A stretch of DNA of 37,884 bases from CAZQSL01 sp964595945 (GCA_964595945.1 CAZQSL010000023.1:1-37884); one strand, 5' to 3'; shown: positions 24,916 through 34,038, counted from the first letter of the stretch. Notes: generated by a model from the sequence alone, not told the origin. Program-made: numbers and translations.

Positions 24916-25158
24916 TCATCTCCCTTCTGAATATGGTACATCAACTACAATTCCGGCTGCTTCCTTTTTCCTGAGTGACAGGCTGTAACCAAGCAATTTG
25001 ATCTCAAGAGGATCGCCGAGCGGCGCTACCCGCTTGATGAAAACCTCCACACCTGGCACAAAACCCATGTCAATGAGGCGTCTTTTCAGTTCGCCTTTTC
25101 CCTTGACACGGGATACGGTTACCTTCTGCCCCATCTTTACATTATTGAGAGTATCCAT
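24916..25158 (-). CDS. feoA: Ferrous iron transport protein A
   Basis: An 80-residue SH3-like cytoplasmic protein that assists FeoB. Motifs are KVTVSRVKGKGELKRRLIDMGFVPG at 12-36 and PLEIKLLGYSLSLRKKEAAGIVV near the end, both typical of the family. It is first in the feoA-feoB-membrane peptide operon. A palindrome of the DtxR type lies 57 bases upstream. Confidence 0.95.
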   Translation of the reverse strand: MDTLNNVKMGQKVTVSRVKGKGELKRRLIDMGFVPGVEVFIKRVAPLGDPLEIKLLGYSLSLRKKEAAGIVVDVPYSEGR

Positions 25159-25214
25159 GTCGGCCTGCTTTCTCGCGGTATATTAGTGCTGATACTTCAC
25201 TTCGCCCCTGCCTT

Positions 25215-25230
25215 ATTAGGCATACCTAAT
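25215..25230 (-). promoter_or_regulatory. DtxR/IdeR-like iron operator before feoA
   Basis: The 16 bases read ATTAGG-CATA-CCTAAT on the plus strand, with perfect six-base arms. The sequence matches the core (TTAGG...CCTAA) of operators bound by DtxR-family iron repressors. It is in the feoA leader/promoter region, so iron-dependent repression is likely. No clear -35/-10 pair was found around it. Confidence 0.6.
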
Positions 25231-25277
25231 GTTAATCGAAAAAAGAACTTTTGCGTAGAGTTTTTCAAAAAAATATC

Positions 25278-25298
25278 CTGATTACCCCTGGAACTCAG
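25278..25298 (+). repeat. Solo copy of the dispersed 21-bp repeat
   Basis: It matches 20 of 21 positions of the left end of the element at 22142. The following bases do not continue the similarity beyond CAGATA. It lies in the 187-base gap between feoA and the GT-C-like gene. Confidence 0.7.
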
Positions 25299-25345
25299 AT
25301 ACGCCATCAGTCACTGTAGAGCGCAAAACAGCTTATGGACGGTAT

Positions 25346-26719
25346 TCAGTTGATTGATTGATTCGGCAAACTACGTGTCATTTTCGCAGGGGGAACAATC
25401 CACACTATAGTAATCAGCACAAACGGCGGTATGAGTGAGACAGGTCCCGGGCGATGGCCAGCTGACATCATAATCTGGGATACAATGTTCTGCGCCCACG
25501 GAATATATACATCCATGCGTTCGAGCAAAAATCTGTCGTTGCCAATAAGTGACACTGCGGCGGCAAATCCAAAGAGCATGAAAAACGCGCGGCGATGTAG
25601 TCTCGATCTGGTGTCCATGAACAGCAGCGGGAGTATCAGAAATGGCATGACAGGCATGAAAAACCGCGCGCTGTAGGCATCGAGCCAGCTTTCACAGCTA
25701 TTGAGATAGAGAAATGCGACAGCGAGAGCAACTGTCAAAATTGCCTGCGGCTTCATAGCGCGGGCAAAACTGCGGCTGGCCAGTAGTGCCGCCACGATCA
25801 TGATGTTTGGAAAGAAAAATCCCCAGCGTGAAAATAAAACCTCGCCGAGACGCCGGAGATTTTCGATTCCGGGAATGGTGATGCCGTAAAACCCTGATGC
25901 GTGATAGTCGTTGAACAGCCGTGCGTAACGATAGGATAGTGGCCATGGCGCTCCGAATGCCAACTGGTTGTATGTCAGGAGCAGTACAAGCGGTACGGCC
26001 GCGCCGAATATGAACAGAAGTGGACTGACCTTGCGCGTGGCAAGCGCGTAAATGGTGAGAAAGAGAGCCGTGATGCCAGCATAGTAGTCGCTCGCGCCAG
26101 CGGCTGAGGCTGTGAGGCCGGCTGCGAATGCAATTAGAAATGACTTTCGAGGCGCGAGACCAGATTTTTCGATCAGATAAAATGAGGCAATACCGCAGAA
26201 CGCCGTAATGGCTGACGAAAACAGCACAGTGCCGTAGAACAGCGACATGGTGGCAAGGCCATAAGCGAGGGCTACGGTGATGCCGAGGCGTTCGCCACGC
26301 TGCCACAGACGAGCGATACGCAGGAGTATGACACAAGTGAGAGCAGTGATCAGTCCGGTGGTGAATAGCGAAGTGACATAGACTATCCACGGGAATGGCA
26401 GTCCTGCGCGGGTTGCGGCGAAGTATGCGGGGATCGCGAGAAATGAACCGAGTGGCGCCTTGTCACTGTAGACCCGGTCGCCGATCATGGCAAAGTCCAG
26501 TACTTTCCAGTTGTCGGAAATCACGCGGGGCAGGATTTCCGTGACTTCGAATGAGCGGGTTTCGACAATTGCGACGGTGAGGGCGAATCGCGATGCGTCA
26601 TTGGTGGTGAGGTACGTATTGGTGAAAAAGGCGCAGGCGATAAGTATGGTTAAAAACACGCGGATATCGTTTCCGCTCATGTTCGGAGTATGCGCGACTG
26701 GTTTTGGCGCTGCGGTCAT
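25346..26719 (-). CDS. Polytopic membrane protein, probable GT-C glycosyltransferase
   Basis: A 457-residue protein with about ten to eleven membrane helices. After the first helix an external loop holds TTNDASRFALTVAIVE, with an aspartate where GT-C enzymes (GT39/GT83 types) have their catalytic acid, and then MIGDRVYSDKAPLGSFLAIPAY, a segment typical of lipid-linked sugar transferases of this group. It would use polyprenyl-phosphate sugars at the outer face of the membrane, but donor and acceptor are unknown. The start is unsure: the ATG at 26719 lacks a good ribosome site; another ATG is at 26680 and a TTG at 26815. It lies about 100 bases after trpD and could share its transcript. Confidence 0.65.
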   Translation of the reverse strand: MTAAPKPVAHTPNMSGNDIRVFLTILIACAFFTNTYLTTNDASRFALTVAIVETRSFEVTEILPRVISDNWKVLDFAMIGDRVYSDKAPLGSFLAIPAYFAATRAGLPFPWIVYVTSLFTTGLITALTCVILLRIARLWQRGERLGITVALAYGLATMSLFYGTVLFSSAITAFCGIASFYLIEKSGLAPRKSFLIAFAAGLTASAAGASDYYAGITALFLTIYALATRKVSPLLFIFGAAVPLVLLLTYNQLAFGAPWPLSYRYARLFNDYHASGFYGITIPGIENLRRLGEVLFSRWGFFFPNIMIVAALLASRSFARAMKPQAILTVALAVAFLYLNSCESWLDAYSARFFMPVMPFLILPLLFMDTRSRLHRRAFFMLFGFAAAVSLIGNDRFLLERMDVYIPWAQNIVSQIMMSAGHRPGPVSLIPPFVLITIVWIVPPAKMTRSLPNQSIN

Positions 26720-26821
26720 TGTGTAATACTTGACAAACCGGGAAACATCTTCGTAAATGAATGACTTCCCGCATCCTTTCGCAAGAGTCTGATAGAAAAA
26801 CTGCAGGTATGACAAATGCAG

Positions 26822-27877
26822 CTATTTGTTCGTTTCGCTTCGAAGAAGGTCGAGTTTTCGAGCGGCGGCGCCGGAGTCGATAGAACTGATGGCGAGAGCG
26901 ATACCCGACTTAAAATCCTTTGTGCGGCCGGCGGTGACGAGCGCCGCGGCGGCGTTGAGGACAACGACATCCCGGGCAGGGCCTTTGCGGCCTTCGAGGA
27001 TGTCGCGGGCAATGTCGGAGTTGCGCTCGGCGTCACCGCCGCGAAGCGAGCGCAGGAGACAGGTCTGCATGCCAAAATCTTCCGGATGGATGTGGAACGT
27101 TTTAATTCGGCCGCCCGACAGGCGGGAGATTTTCGATGGGCCAGTGATGGAGATTTCATCGAGGCCGCCTTCGCCATGGATGACCATCGCGGATTTTATG
27201 CCCATTTTTTTGAGGGCAGTTGCAATAGTCTCGGTGAGGTCGGGACGATAGACTCCCACCACTTGAGTGTTGGCAGATGCGGGATTGGTAATGGGGCCGA
27301 GGATGTTGAAGACAGTGTAGATGCCAATTTCGCGCCGTGGGCCGATAGCGTGCTTCATGGCCGAGTGGAAGATGGGAGCGAACATGAATCCGATGCCGAT
27401 ACGTTCGATGACTTTTTTGACTTTTTCGGGCGCGAGGTCGATTTTGACACCGAGGGCTTCGAGGAGATCGGCGCTGCCGCATGAACTGGAAACCGAACGG
27501 TTGCCGTGTTTTGCGACGGTGACGCCGGCGCCGCTGACGACAAATGCGGAGATGGTGGAGATGTTGAAAGTGTGAGCTTCGTCGCCACCGGTGCCGCAGG
27601 TGTCGATGACGATGCCTGGGAGGAAGTCAGTGTCGGACTTGTCGATGTTGGTGGCTGGGGTGCGGTCGATGGTGATGAGCGCCGCGCATGAACGCATGGT
27701 TTCGGAGAAGCCCGTAATTTCGTCAGCGGTTTCCCCTTTCATGCGAAGTGCAGTAATAAAGGCGGCAATCTGTGCGGGGGTGGCATCGCCGCGCATGACG
27801 ATGGACATGGCGTCGGTGGCTTCGGCGCGTGTGAGGTTTTTGTTGACGATGACTTTTTTGATGTAGTGTTTAAGCAT
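26822..27877 (-). CDS. trpD: Anthranilate phosphoribosyltransferase
   Basis: A 351-residue enzyme of tryptophan synthesis that joins anthranilate to phosphoribosyl pyrophosphate. Motifs: DTCGTGGDEAHTFNIST (GTGGD at 95-99), VAKHGNRSVSSSCGSAD, and FNILGPITNPA. The Asp-Glu metal pair lies in GGLDEIS. Length is normal. It is not with other trp genes: it overlaps the C39-like protease gene upstream by eight bases and is followed by the membrane GT-C-like gene. I see no trp leader upstream of the pair. The pathway link to aroF, 14 kb away, is only functional. Confidence 0.95.
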   Translation of the reverse strand: MLKHYIKKVIVNKNLTRAEATDAMSIVMRGDATPAQIAAFITALRMKGETADEITGFSETMRSCAALITIDRTPATNIDKSDTDFLPGIVIDTCGTGGDEAHTFNISTISAFVVSGAGVTVAKHGNRSVSSSCGSADLLEALGVKIDLAPEKVKKVIERIGIGFMFAPIFHSAMKHAIGPRREIGIYTVFNILGPITNPASANTQVVGVYRPDLTETIATALKKMGIKSAMVIHGEGGLDEISITGPSKISRLSGGRIKTFHIHPEDFGMQTCLLRSLRGGDAERNSDIARDILEGRKGPARDVVVLNAAAALVTAGRTKDFKSGIALAISSIDSGAAARKLDLLRSETNK

Positions 27878-28994
27878 TGGTGGAGCCTCCGATAAGTTGC
27901 GATCCGGCAGGTGATACGACGATGCCTACGCCTCCGTGGCCGAAAAAAGCACGGGCGAGTTCGGCGTGTGGGTAGATATAGGCATGGCCTCTCGCGGGGT
28001 CAGTGGTGCCGGGATCGTTTACTATAATGTCGTGACTGTCTGTGATGCCGCGCGCCACGATGAGGTGTCCTGAAGAAGATTTTGCGGGTTCGGCTGAGAA
28101 TGTATTGGGAGGATATGCGATGCTGATAATGACGGGGATACCGCGCATGAGACAAGCGGCGACAGAGTCCCAGTCGCTGAAGCGTTCTACGTGTGCGTTG
28201 ACGCCGTATTCGGAAGCGGCGGCGCAGAGAAATGCCCAGTTGCCATAGATGCGTGCAACGGGATCGAAAGCGCGAAGGCCGATATCCCGGATTTTTGCCG
28301 GGATACCATGATGATTGAGTACCATGGTAAGAGATGTGGCGGCGCATACGCCAGCCTGCATCATGGCTGAGTCGCGGACGGTGTCGATATCGTATTGGGA
28401 TAGCCAGGGGACATCAATATCGCATGGAGATACCGGAGGAGTGCGCCAGCCCGTGGAGGCGGGAAATGCTGGATCGATGGCGGATGTGTCAGACGTTGCG
28501 ATGGAGACACGCCGCAGGTATGGGACGGTCGCCGGATCGAGTGTAGCGAAGCTGATGCGGTACTGATATTGCGTAAAGGTACGCGCGGCGATGAAGTGGT
28601 CTGTCTTGAGTTCGCCATAGACGATGTCGGATGTGCGTCGGGCGCGTGAGACTTCTGATTTCCAGCTGCCCATCTGGAGCCATGCCGACCATTCGTAATT
28701 CCCGGAAGGCGTGCCGACGCGGAATTCTACAGTCAGGGCGGTGGATGTGGGAGCGGAACAGTTCCAAGTAAGGACAAGCTCGGTAGCCGGGGTGTCGAGA
28801 GTATGGACGGGGGAAATGTACATGCCTTCGCGGACATGGAGATGCCCGATTTTTTTCAGAGTGATGCCGTGCGGGGGGAAATGGGATATGGTTTCCAGCC
28901 TGCCTTGCGGCGGCGCGGCGGACGTGAAGTCGTCGGCGGCGAGCAGGTGGGCGCCGCAGAAAGGGATGGGTGTTGCCGTGATGTCAGTGACCAT
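27870..28994 (-). CDS. C39-like cysteine peptidase domain protein
   Basis: A 374-residue protein. Its C-terminal half is a papain-like C39_2-type domain: DVPWLSQYD, catalytic Cys217 in QAGVCAATSLTMVLNHHG, His310 in SSSGHLIVARGI, and Asp327 in IVNDPGT. The N-terminal half (about 1-190) is beta-rich with WNCSAPTSTALTVEFRVG and SWKSEVSRARR, resembling a carbohydrate-binding or jelly-roll domain. No signal peptide is visible, so it is cytoplasmic or uses another route. The ATG at 28994 lacks a ribosome site; a TAAAAT at 29003-29008 nine bases before it hints at leaderless translation. It overlaps trpD by eight bases, an unexpected partner. Confidence 0.75.
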   Translation of the reverse strand: MVTDITATPIPFCGAHLLAADDFTSAAPPQGRLETISHFPPHGITLKKIGHLHVREGMYISPVHTLDTPATELVLTWNCSAPTSTALTVEFRVGTPSGNYEWSAWLQMGSWKSEVSRARRTSDIVYGELKTDHFIAARTFTQYQYRISFATLDPATVPYLRRVSIATSDTSAIDPAFPASTGWRTPPVSPCDIDVPWLSQYDIDTVRDSAMMQAGVCAATSLTMVLNHHGIPAKIRDIGLRAFDPVARIYGNWAFLCAAASEYGVNAHVERFSDWDSVAACLMRGIPVIISIAYPPNTFSAEPAKSSSGHLIVARGITDSHDIIVNDPGTTDPARGHAYIYPHAELARAFFGHGGVGIVVSPAGSQLIGGSTNA

Positions 28995-29002
28995 AGATGT
29001 GA

Positions 29003-29008
29003 ATTTTA
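29003..29008 (-). promoter_or_regulatory. Possible -10 box of the C39-trpD transcript
   Basis: TAAAAT on the minus strand lies nine bases before the ATG at 28994. The start would then fall two bases before the ATG. The -35 region (GAGACG) is poor. Low certainty. Confidence 0.25.
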
Positions 29009-29218
29009 GCACAGATGCTCGATGGCGTCTCGTGCGGGCGGGGCAAAAAGTGATCGGGAGCCTGGCGGGAAATGATTATCGTGCCTTGCCTTTTTGCTCG
29101 TCTTCCGTGTTGCCTGCCCCGTTGCATGTCTTGGGAGTGATCCTTTGCAAGTGACTTGGTTACATGTACGAACATGCACGGTGTGCATAAGTCATTTCCA
29201 TACGACCCCAATATGAAA

Positions 29219-29248
29219 CGCGCCCCGCAGATAGATATGCGGGGCGCG
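29219..29248 (-). terminator. Intrinsic terminator after rplY
   Basis: Arms 29219-29229 and 29238-29248 form a perfect 11-bp GC-rich stem with an eight-base loop. TTTCATATT follows on the minus strand. It lies 33 bases after the rplY stop. The remaining 29009-29218 gap shows no gene. Confidence 0.75.
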
Positions 29249-29280
29249 CTGGATTTGCTGTTGTTGCCGGATGACCGGAA

Positions 29281-29877
29281 TTATTCCGCGGACTCTTCGC
29301 CTTCATCGCTTGACTTGCCTGATTTGGTAGCGATGATGGTAACGATGACCTCGATGGGGTCGGATGTGGCGGTGACACCTTCGGGGAGTACGAGATTTTT
29401 GACGTATACAGAGTCGCCGGGTTTGTAGCCGGAGAGGTCGATTTCGACTTTTTCCGGTATGCTGGTGGGCATGCACTGCGCTCTGATTTCGTTGACCATC
29501 TGCTGTATGATGCCGCCGGCTTTTTTGATGTTTTCGGGATTGACGAGTACGACGGGGAGTTCGATATCGACTACGTGATCCATGGTGATTTTGAGGAAAT
29601 CAACATGCAGGAGTTTTGCCGAAAGCGGGGCACGCTGGATTTCCTTGATCATGGCGAGTGTTTTTTCGCCGGAATCTTCGATATTTATGTCGAAGATCGC
29701 GTTGGTATGACCACGCATGGAAATTTTTTCGAGTGTCTTTTTGTCAACTTTTATGGATACGGCGGGATTGCCACTGCCATATATGACACCGGGGACAAAA
29801 CCATTTCTTCTGAGTTCTCGGGCAGCGCCTTTTCTTGTTTCGGTTCTGCTCTGCACGTTGAGGGCGACAGTTGCCAT
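29281..29877 (-). CDS. rplY: 50S ribosomal protein bL25, CTC/TL5 form
   Basis: A 198-residue ribosomal protein that binds 5S rRNA. Residues 1-95 are the L25 domain (NVQSRTETRKGAARELRRNGFVPGVIYG) and residues 100-185 the TL5-type C-terminal beta domain (VDIELPVVLVNPENIKKAGGIIQQ). A short acidic tail, GKSSDEGEESAE, ends it. GGAGG lies ten bases before the ATG. It stands alone, without the prs or pth genes that often accompany it, and has its own terminator. Confidence 0.95.
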   Translation of the reverse strand: MATVALNVQSRTETRKGAARELRRNGFVPGVIYGSGNPAVSIKVDKKTLEKISMRGHTNAIFDINIEDSGEKTLAMIKEIQRAPLSAKLLHVDFLKITMDHVVDIELPVVLVNPENIKKAGGIIQQMVNEIRAQCMPTSIPEKVEIDLSGYKPGDSVYVKNLVLPEGVTATSDPIEVIVTIIATKSGKSSDEGEESAE

Positions 29878-30063
29878 TTTACTTCAACCTCCAGTTATTT
29901 CAACATCACAAGTAACACGATATTATAAACAGCGCGACAAAGCAAAATCAACAACAGGGGAAAAAAAGATGGGGGCTCCTGTTGCGGAGCGAGACCGAAT
30001 GCCATTGTGCCGCTGCTTAAGGATAGTGCCAAAAAGAAAATGTGACAAGATGGGAAACGGATG

Positions 30064-30092
30064 TTGACATTGGATATGTAATGAAAGAAAAT
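30064..30092 (+). promoter_or_regulatory. Possible promoter of the radical SAM operon
   Basis: TTGACA (30064-30069) and GAAAAT (30087-30092) are 17 bases apart. A second TTGACT lies at about 30101. The start codon follows about 80 bases later. The 29878-30173 gap also holds a short GC stem near 29975-29990 but no gene. Confidence 0.45.
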
Positions 30093-30173
30093 AACTGTAA
30101 TTGACTTGGGATCACATATTTCCCACGGACGGCACGGCGCGATTCCCATCACATCATAGGTGATTTACGGATT

Positions 30174-32507
30174 ATGACTGTATCAGTTTACATTGACGAT
30201 ATGAAAAGGGAGCTTGAGTCGCTGCTGCTGGCGAGCGGCAAACGCAGTCTCATCAGAGTCGAGGGCGTCCGCCGGGATAGTCTCAAGGCAATGGCTGCAT
30301 GGTACGAATCGAAAGGATTCCTGGCAAGAGCCGTCACTGGCGACTACGGGTACACCGGACGGATACGGCTTGGCGACAGTCCCAAAGGCGCCGCTAAATC
30401 GGTCACGCTGTTTGTGACAAGCGACTCGAAAACCCTGAAAAAAGCGATCGAACTCGAAAGTACAATCCGCGACCAGGAACGCAGCACAGTCGAAAAAACA
30501 GCGGCGACACGCGAAATCTGCGCAATGATGGGGATGCCCGATTGTTGCGCGGAAGCCTATATCAGACGCGGTGCTTTCACAGGCATGACAGAGTATTACC
30601 TCGCGCAGGTGCTCCATGCCCACAAGACGCCAGACCCGTTGCTCAATCCCTTCACATCGCCTTTTTTCACCTGCTCGACATCCTGCGGCGCAGCATCTGA
30701 CAACATAAGGACTGCACTCAGACTGCTCGAACAGCAATCACCCGGCGATGCGCTCCGCATCAGAAAACTCGCCACGAGCCGCGTGTTTTACTGGTCACCC
30801 TCATGCCATGCGTTTCTGCATGGCATCTACGAAACAGAGTCCGGACTCGAATTCACCTCAGCAGAAGTGTGCTACGACCACTATATCCCGGAAGCATCGC
30901 TCAGCGAACTTCACCTGGATGTAAAAAATCTCCTCGCCCCCCCCGGCGGCACACTCCGCATCACCCAGGAAGGTGTCTACGCCACTTCACGCGAAGGCGG
31001 CGTCTTCTTCGCACCCAGAGTACGCTCGATCATTTCACCAGTCCTCATCGACCCCGAAAAACAGATCACATCCAACATGCGGCAGCCCACCGTCATGTTC
31101 GCGGTAATGAGCGACGCCAGCACCGCAACCCACACCATCAACACCACAAACGTCATCGCCGGCTCACTCAAGGCCATGGGTGCCGATCCCTGCATACGTT
31201 ATTTCGACGTGGAAGGCAAGACAACACACGAAATCACAAGTGAATTTTTCAGTGTGACCGACCGGTGCGACCCGGCCATCGTAGTATTCAACAACACTTG
31301 CATTCCATCACTGCTCGAAGCCGTGAGACAATGCGGCGCCCGCAGCGTCAACCTCGGCGAATCCGGCGGCGCGCCTTACGACTATGTCCTCTCATCATAC
31401 GCACAGGGCAGAGCCGTCGACTTCCTCCAGTCCCTGCTGTTTACATCGCACCCTCTGCGACAACCCGTCGGCCCCGACCCGATGACGCTCCAGACCGAAG
31501 GTTACCATCCACTTGCCGATCAGAAGGATACCGGCGCGCCCGCCCCGGAAAAACGCGTATGGCGCGTTGGCCCGGAATGCGCCTGCCATTACCGGAAACC
31601 TCTCGCAAAAAATCCGATCTTCCAGCAGATAGACCCAGCCACCCTGGCAAAACATTACGGTTGTTCATTCTGCATCCTCCCACTCGAAAAAACAAAAGTA
31701 TCCAATACGGTCAAAATAGTCTCGCACCAGATCAGAAAAACTCTCTCGACGATCCCCGGCGTGCGGAAATTCAGCATCTACGTACCACTGTCATCATTGC
31801 CACGCCTGTCAAACATGTTGACAAAACGGGATTTCGGCATCGAACTCTACATCGAGTCAAGAGTCGACGACGTGATCGAAAACATCACAACCCTCGAATC
31901 GATCGTCGACGATCTGCGCGCTAAAAAACTTCGCATCGTATTTCACAGCGTCGGATTTGAAAACCTCTCGCCACACCTTCTCGCACTGTTCAACAAAGAC
32001 ATCTCCCCCGAGCAGATCAGCACCAGCATCCTGCTGCTCGACGGTATCAGCCTGAAGCATCCCGACGTGTTCGGATTCCGCGAAAGCTCAAATCACGGAT
32101 TCATCCTCTTCACCCCGTGGACGACTCTCGAAGACCTCGAAATCAACATCGAAGGCATCATCAAACACCGGCTGTACGAACTCGTCTCCGATATCTTCAC
32201 ATCACGGCTCAGACTCTACCCCGGCACACCGCTCTACTCACTCGCCGATCTCCACTGCTGCATCGAGCCAATCCTCACACAGGCACTCCCTGACACTATC
32301 AACATTCGAGTCAACGACATCCCCTGGGTATTCCTCGACCAGCGGACTGCAAGCGTCTACCGGATTTTTCAATCGACTTCTCCCCGCATCGACAAAAAGC
32401 GACACCCCCGACTCTTCGCCGATGTTGTTTCCATCGTGCGCGAAGGCCAGCATCTACATGACGAAAAATACTTCGTGGAATCGCTCATCGGAAAATACGG
32501 GCATTGA
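30174..32507 (+). CDS. Large radical SAM-like protein with non-canonical cysteine motif
   Basis: A 777-residue soluble protein I cannot name. Residues 110-235 form a Cys-rich domain: GMPDCC (124-125), FFTCSTSC (167, 171), SPSCH (211), VCYDH (233). Residues 305-425 look like a Rossmann-type fold (TVMFAVMSDASTATH...VVFNNTCIPS). Residues 460-720 resemble the radical SAM barrel: SVGFENLSPHLLALFNKDISPEQ, FILFTPWTTLEDLEINIEG, and LRLYPGTPLY (680-688) as in B12-type members. The usual CxxxCxxC is not there: only Cys497 and Cys500 (YGCSFC) remain, with Lys493 at the first position. Cys469 and Cys471 (PECACHYRKP) are candidates for the third ligand. It is followed after 62 bases by a canonical B12 radical SAM gene. 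Confidence 0.7.
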   Translation: MTVSVYIDDMKRELESLLLASGKRSLIRVEGVRRDSLKAMAAWYESKGFLARAVTGDYGYTGRIRLGDSPKGAAKSVTLFVTSDSKTLKKAIELESTIRDQERSTVEKTAATREICAMMGMPDCCAEAYIRRGAFTGMTEYYLAQVLHAHKTPDPLLNPFTSPFFTCSTSCGAASDNIRTALRLLEQQSPGDALRIRKLATSRVFYWSPSCHAFLHGIYETESGLEFTSAEVCYDHYIPEASLSELHLDVKNLLAPPGGTLRITQEGVYATSREGGVFFAPRVRSIISPVLIDPEKQITSNMRQPTVMFAVMSDASTATHTINTTNVIAGSLKAMGADPCIRYFDVEGKTTHEITSEFFSVTDRCDPAIVVFNNTCIPSLLEAVRQCGARSVNLGESGGAPYDYVLSSYAQGRAVDFLQSLLFTSHPLRQPVGPDPMTLQTEGYHPLADQKDTGAPAPEKRVWRVGPECACHYRKPLAKNPIFQQIDPATLAKHYGCSFCILPLEKTKVSNTVKIVSHQIRKTLSTIPGVRKFSIYVPLSSLPRLSNMLTKRDFGIELYIESRVDDVIENITTLESIVDDLRAKKLRIVFHSVGFENLSPHLLALFNKDISPEQISTSILLLDGISLKHPDVFGFRESSNHGFILFTPWTTLEDLEINIEGIIKHRLYELVSDIFTSRLRLYPGTPLYSLADLHCCIEPILTQALPDTINIRVNDIPWVFLDQRTASVYRIFQSTSPRIDKKRHPRLFADVVSIVREGQHLHDEKYFVESLIGKYGH

Positions 32508-32569
32508 CAGCACAGCCCACACATCAGCCACACCCGGCCGCCATGATGAATCATTCACCGGAAGATACA

Positions 32570-34000
32570 ATGCGAATTCTCTTTCTCACTCCCCCACGCA
32601 CATCATCCATCAACCGTGATTTCGCCGCGACCCAGGTCGTCCCTCTCGTCGGCATCGCACTGATGATCGGCAACCTTCAGAAAGAATTCCCCGAGATCGA
32701 CCTTATCGACGCCTCCGCTGAAAACATCTCCCTTGCGGAGACCATCACCCGCATCCGCGCATACAACCCCGACATCATTGCCATCTCGGCCATCACTATC
32801 CAGATCGATGACGCCGCCGACACGATCACTGCTCTCAAGGCACAGGGATGGCGCGGCAAAGTCATCGTCGGAGGGCCGCACGCCTCACGCATTCCCCTCG
32901 ATACAATGACAGAATTCCCCCAATTCGACATCGCCGTCCAGGGCGAAGGCGAACAGGTCATGGTCGAAATAGCGCGCGCGCTCCGTGACGGCGATGACAT
33001 CTCGCACATCACCGGCATATTCTCCCGCTCACCCGACGGCAGTATTGTCACAGCCGGCCAGCGTCCATTTATCGATGATCTTTCCCTGCTCGAATTCCCC
33101 GAATGGCGTCACTTCAAACTCGACAAATACTGCGCTTCGTTTCGCCTCAAATCACGCCGGATTATCGAACTCTCTGTCTCCATCAATCGCGGCTGCCCCT
33201 TCAACTGCATATTCTGCGCAAAAATCATGGGCAACAAAATCCGCAAACGCCCCATCCCTCTCGTACTAGACGAAATCGAACGCGACGCCGACATCTACGG
33301 CGCCCGCCAGATACTATTCACAGACGAGACATTTTCGATCAACCGAAATGCCATCGTCGAACTCTGTGAGGGCCTGATCTCTCGCGGACTCAACAAAAAG
33401 ATCGAATGGATCGCCGATACCCGCCCCGACACGATCGACCGCGAACTCGTCACACTCGCGAAACGCTCTGGATGCTTCTTCATGTGCTTCGGCGCGGACA
33501 ATGTCGACGACGACAAACTCGAATACCTGAAAAAAGGCGCCACCGCCAAAAACATTTTCACCGCCGTGCGCCTCTGCCGCGAAGCAGGCATCCAGACTCA
33601 GGCTAACTATATCCTCGGCCTCCCGGACGACACTCCGCAGACTATCATGCGCAACATTCGCGGCGCCGTCGCCGTCAACACCCACTTCGCCACATTCTCC
33701 ATCCTCGTCCCCTACCCCGGCACACGCATCATGGAAATGGCCGAAACCGGCGAAGAAGGACTCCGCCTGCTCTCCAGGGACTGGCGCAACTATGGCAAAC
33801 AGCTTGGCTATGCTCTCGAAACAAAACACCTCTCACGTCCCCAACTCGAAAAACTCCAGCGCAAGGCATACTACCTCTACTACCTTCGCCCCTCGTACTT
33901 TTTCAACATTTTCCGCATAGCAAACCCCCGCCTGATAGTCTTGTATTTCATATCCCACCTGCTCAAACTTCTCGGACTCAAAAAACCGGACGACCGCTGA
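32570..34000 (+). CDS. B12-binding domain radical SAM protein
   Basis: A 476-residue enzyme. The N-terminal 165 residues are a cobalamin-binding Rossmann domain (RILFLTPPR, PDIIAISAITIQIDDA, KVIVGGPHASRIP, VQGEGE), without the DxHxxG motif, as in many class B members. The radical SAM cluster is Cys209, Cys213, Cys216 in RGCPFNCIFC. Later segments are ILFTDETFSINR, IQTQANYILGLPDDTPQTI and LVPYPGTRIM. The last 60 residues include a hydrophobic stretch (LIVLYFISHLLKLLGL). It could be a methylase or another radical enzyme. I chose the ATG at 32570, with GGAAG six bases upstream; a longer reading overlaps the previous gene by four bases. It lies in the same operon as the preceding gene and the YqeY-like gene. 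Confidence 0.88.
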   Translation: MRILFLTPPRTSSINRDFAATQVVPLVGIALMIGNLQKEFPEIDLIDASAENISLAETITRIRAYNPDIIAISAITIQIDDAADTITALKAQGWRGKVIVGGPHASRIPLDTMTEFPQFDIAVQGEGEQVMVEIARALRDGDDISHITGIFSRSPDGSIVTAGQRPFIDDLSLLEFPEWRHFKLDKYCASFRLKSRRIIELSVSINRGCPFNCIFCAKIMGNKIRKRPIPLVLDEIERDADIYGARQILFTDETFSINRNAIVELCEGLISRGLNKKIEWIADTRPDTIDRELVTLAKRSGCFFMCFGADNVDDDKLEYLKKGATAKNIFTAVRLCREAGIQTQANYILGLPDDTPQTIMRNIRGAVAVNTHFATFSILVPYPGTRIMEMAETGEEGLRLLSRDWRNYGKQLGYALETKHLSRPQLEKLQRKAYYLYYLRPSYFFNIFRIANPRLIVLYFISHLLKLLGLKKPDDR

Positions 34001-34038
34001 CCGCTTCATCGATCGCCCACCACTGGAGGTTGACCAAT

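Noticed and set aside
29895..30152. Minus-strand frame upstream of rplY
   Set aside because: Poor start, low-complexity hydrophobic peptide; more likely the rplY leader. A short GC stem (29975-29990) followed by a T-run on this strand was noted but is too short to call an attenuator.
32504..32569. N-terminal extension of the B12 radical SAM protein
   Set aside because: It would add 22 polar residues (TAQPTHQPHP...) unlike the family and lacks a ribosome site. GGAAG precedes the ATG at 32570.
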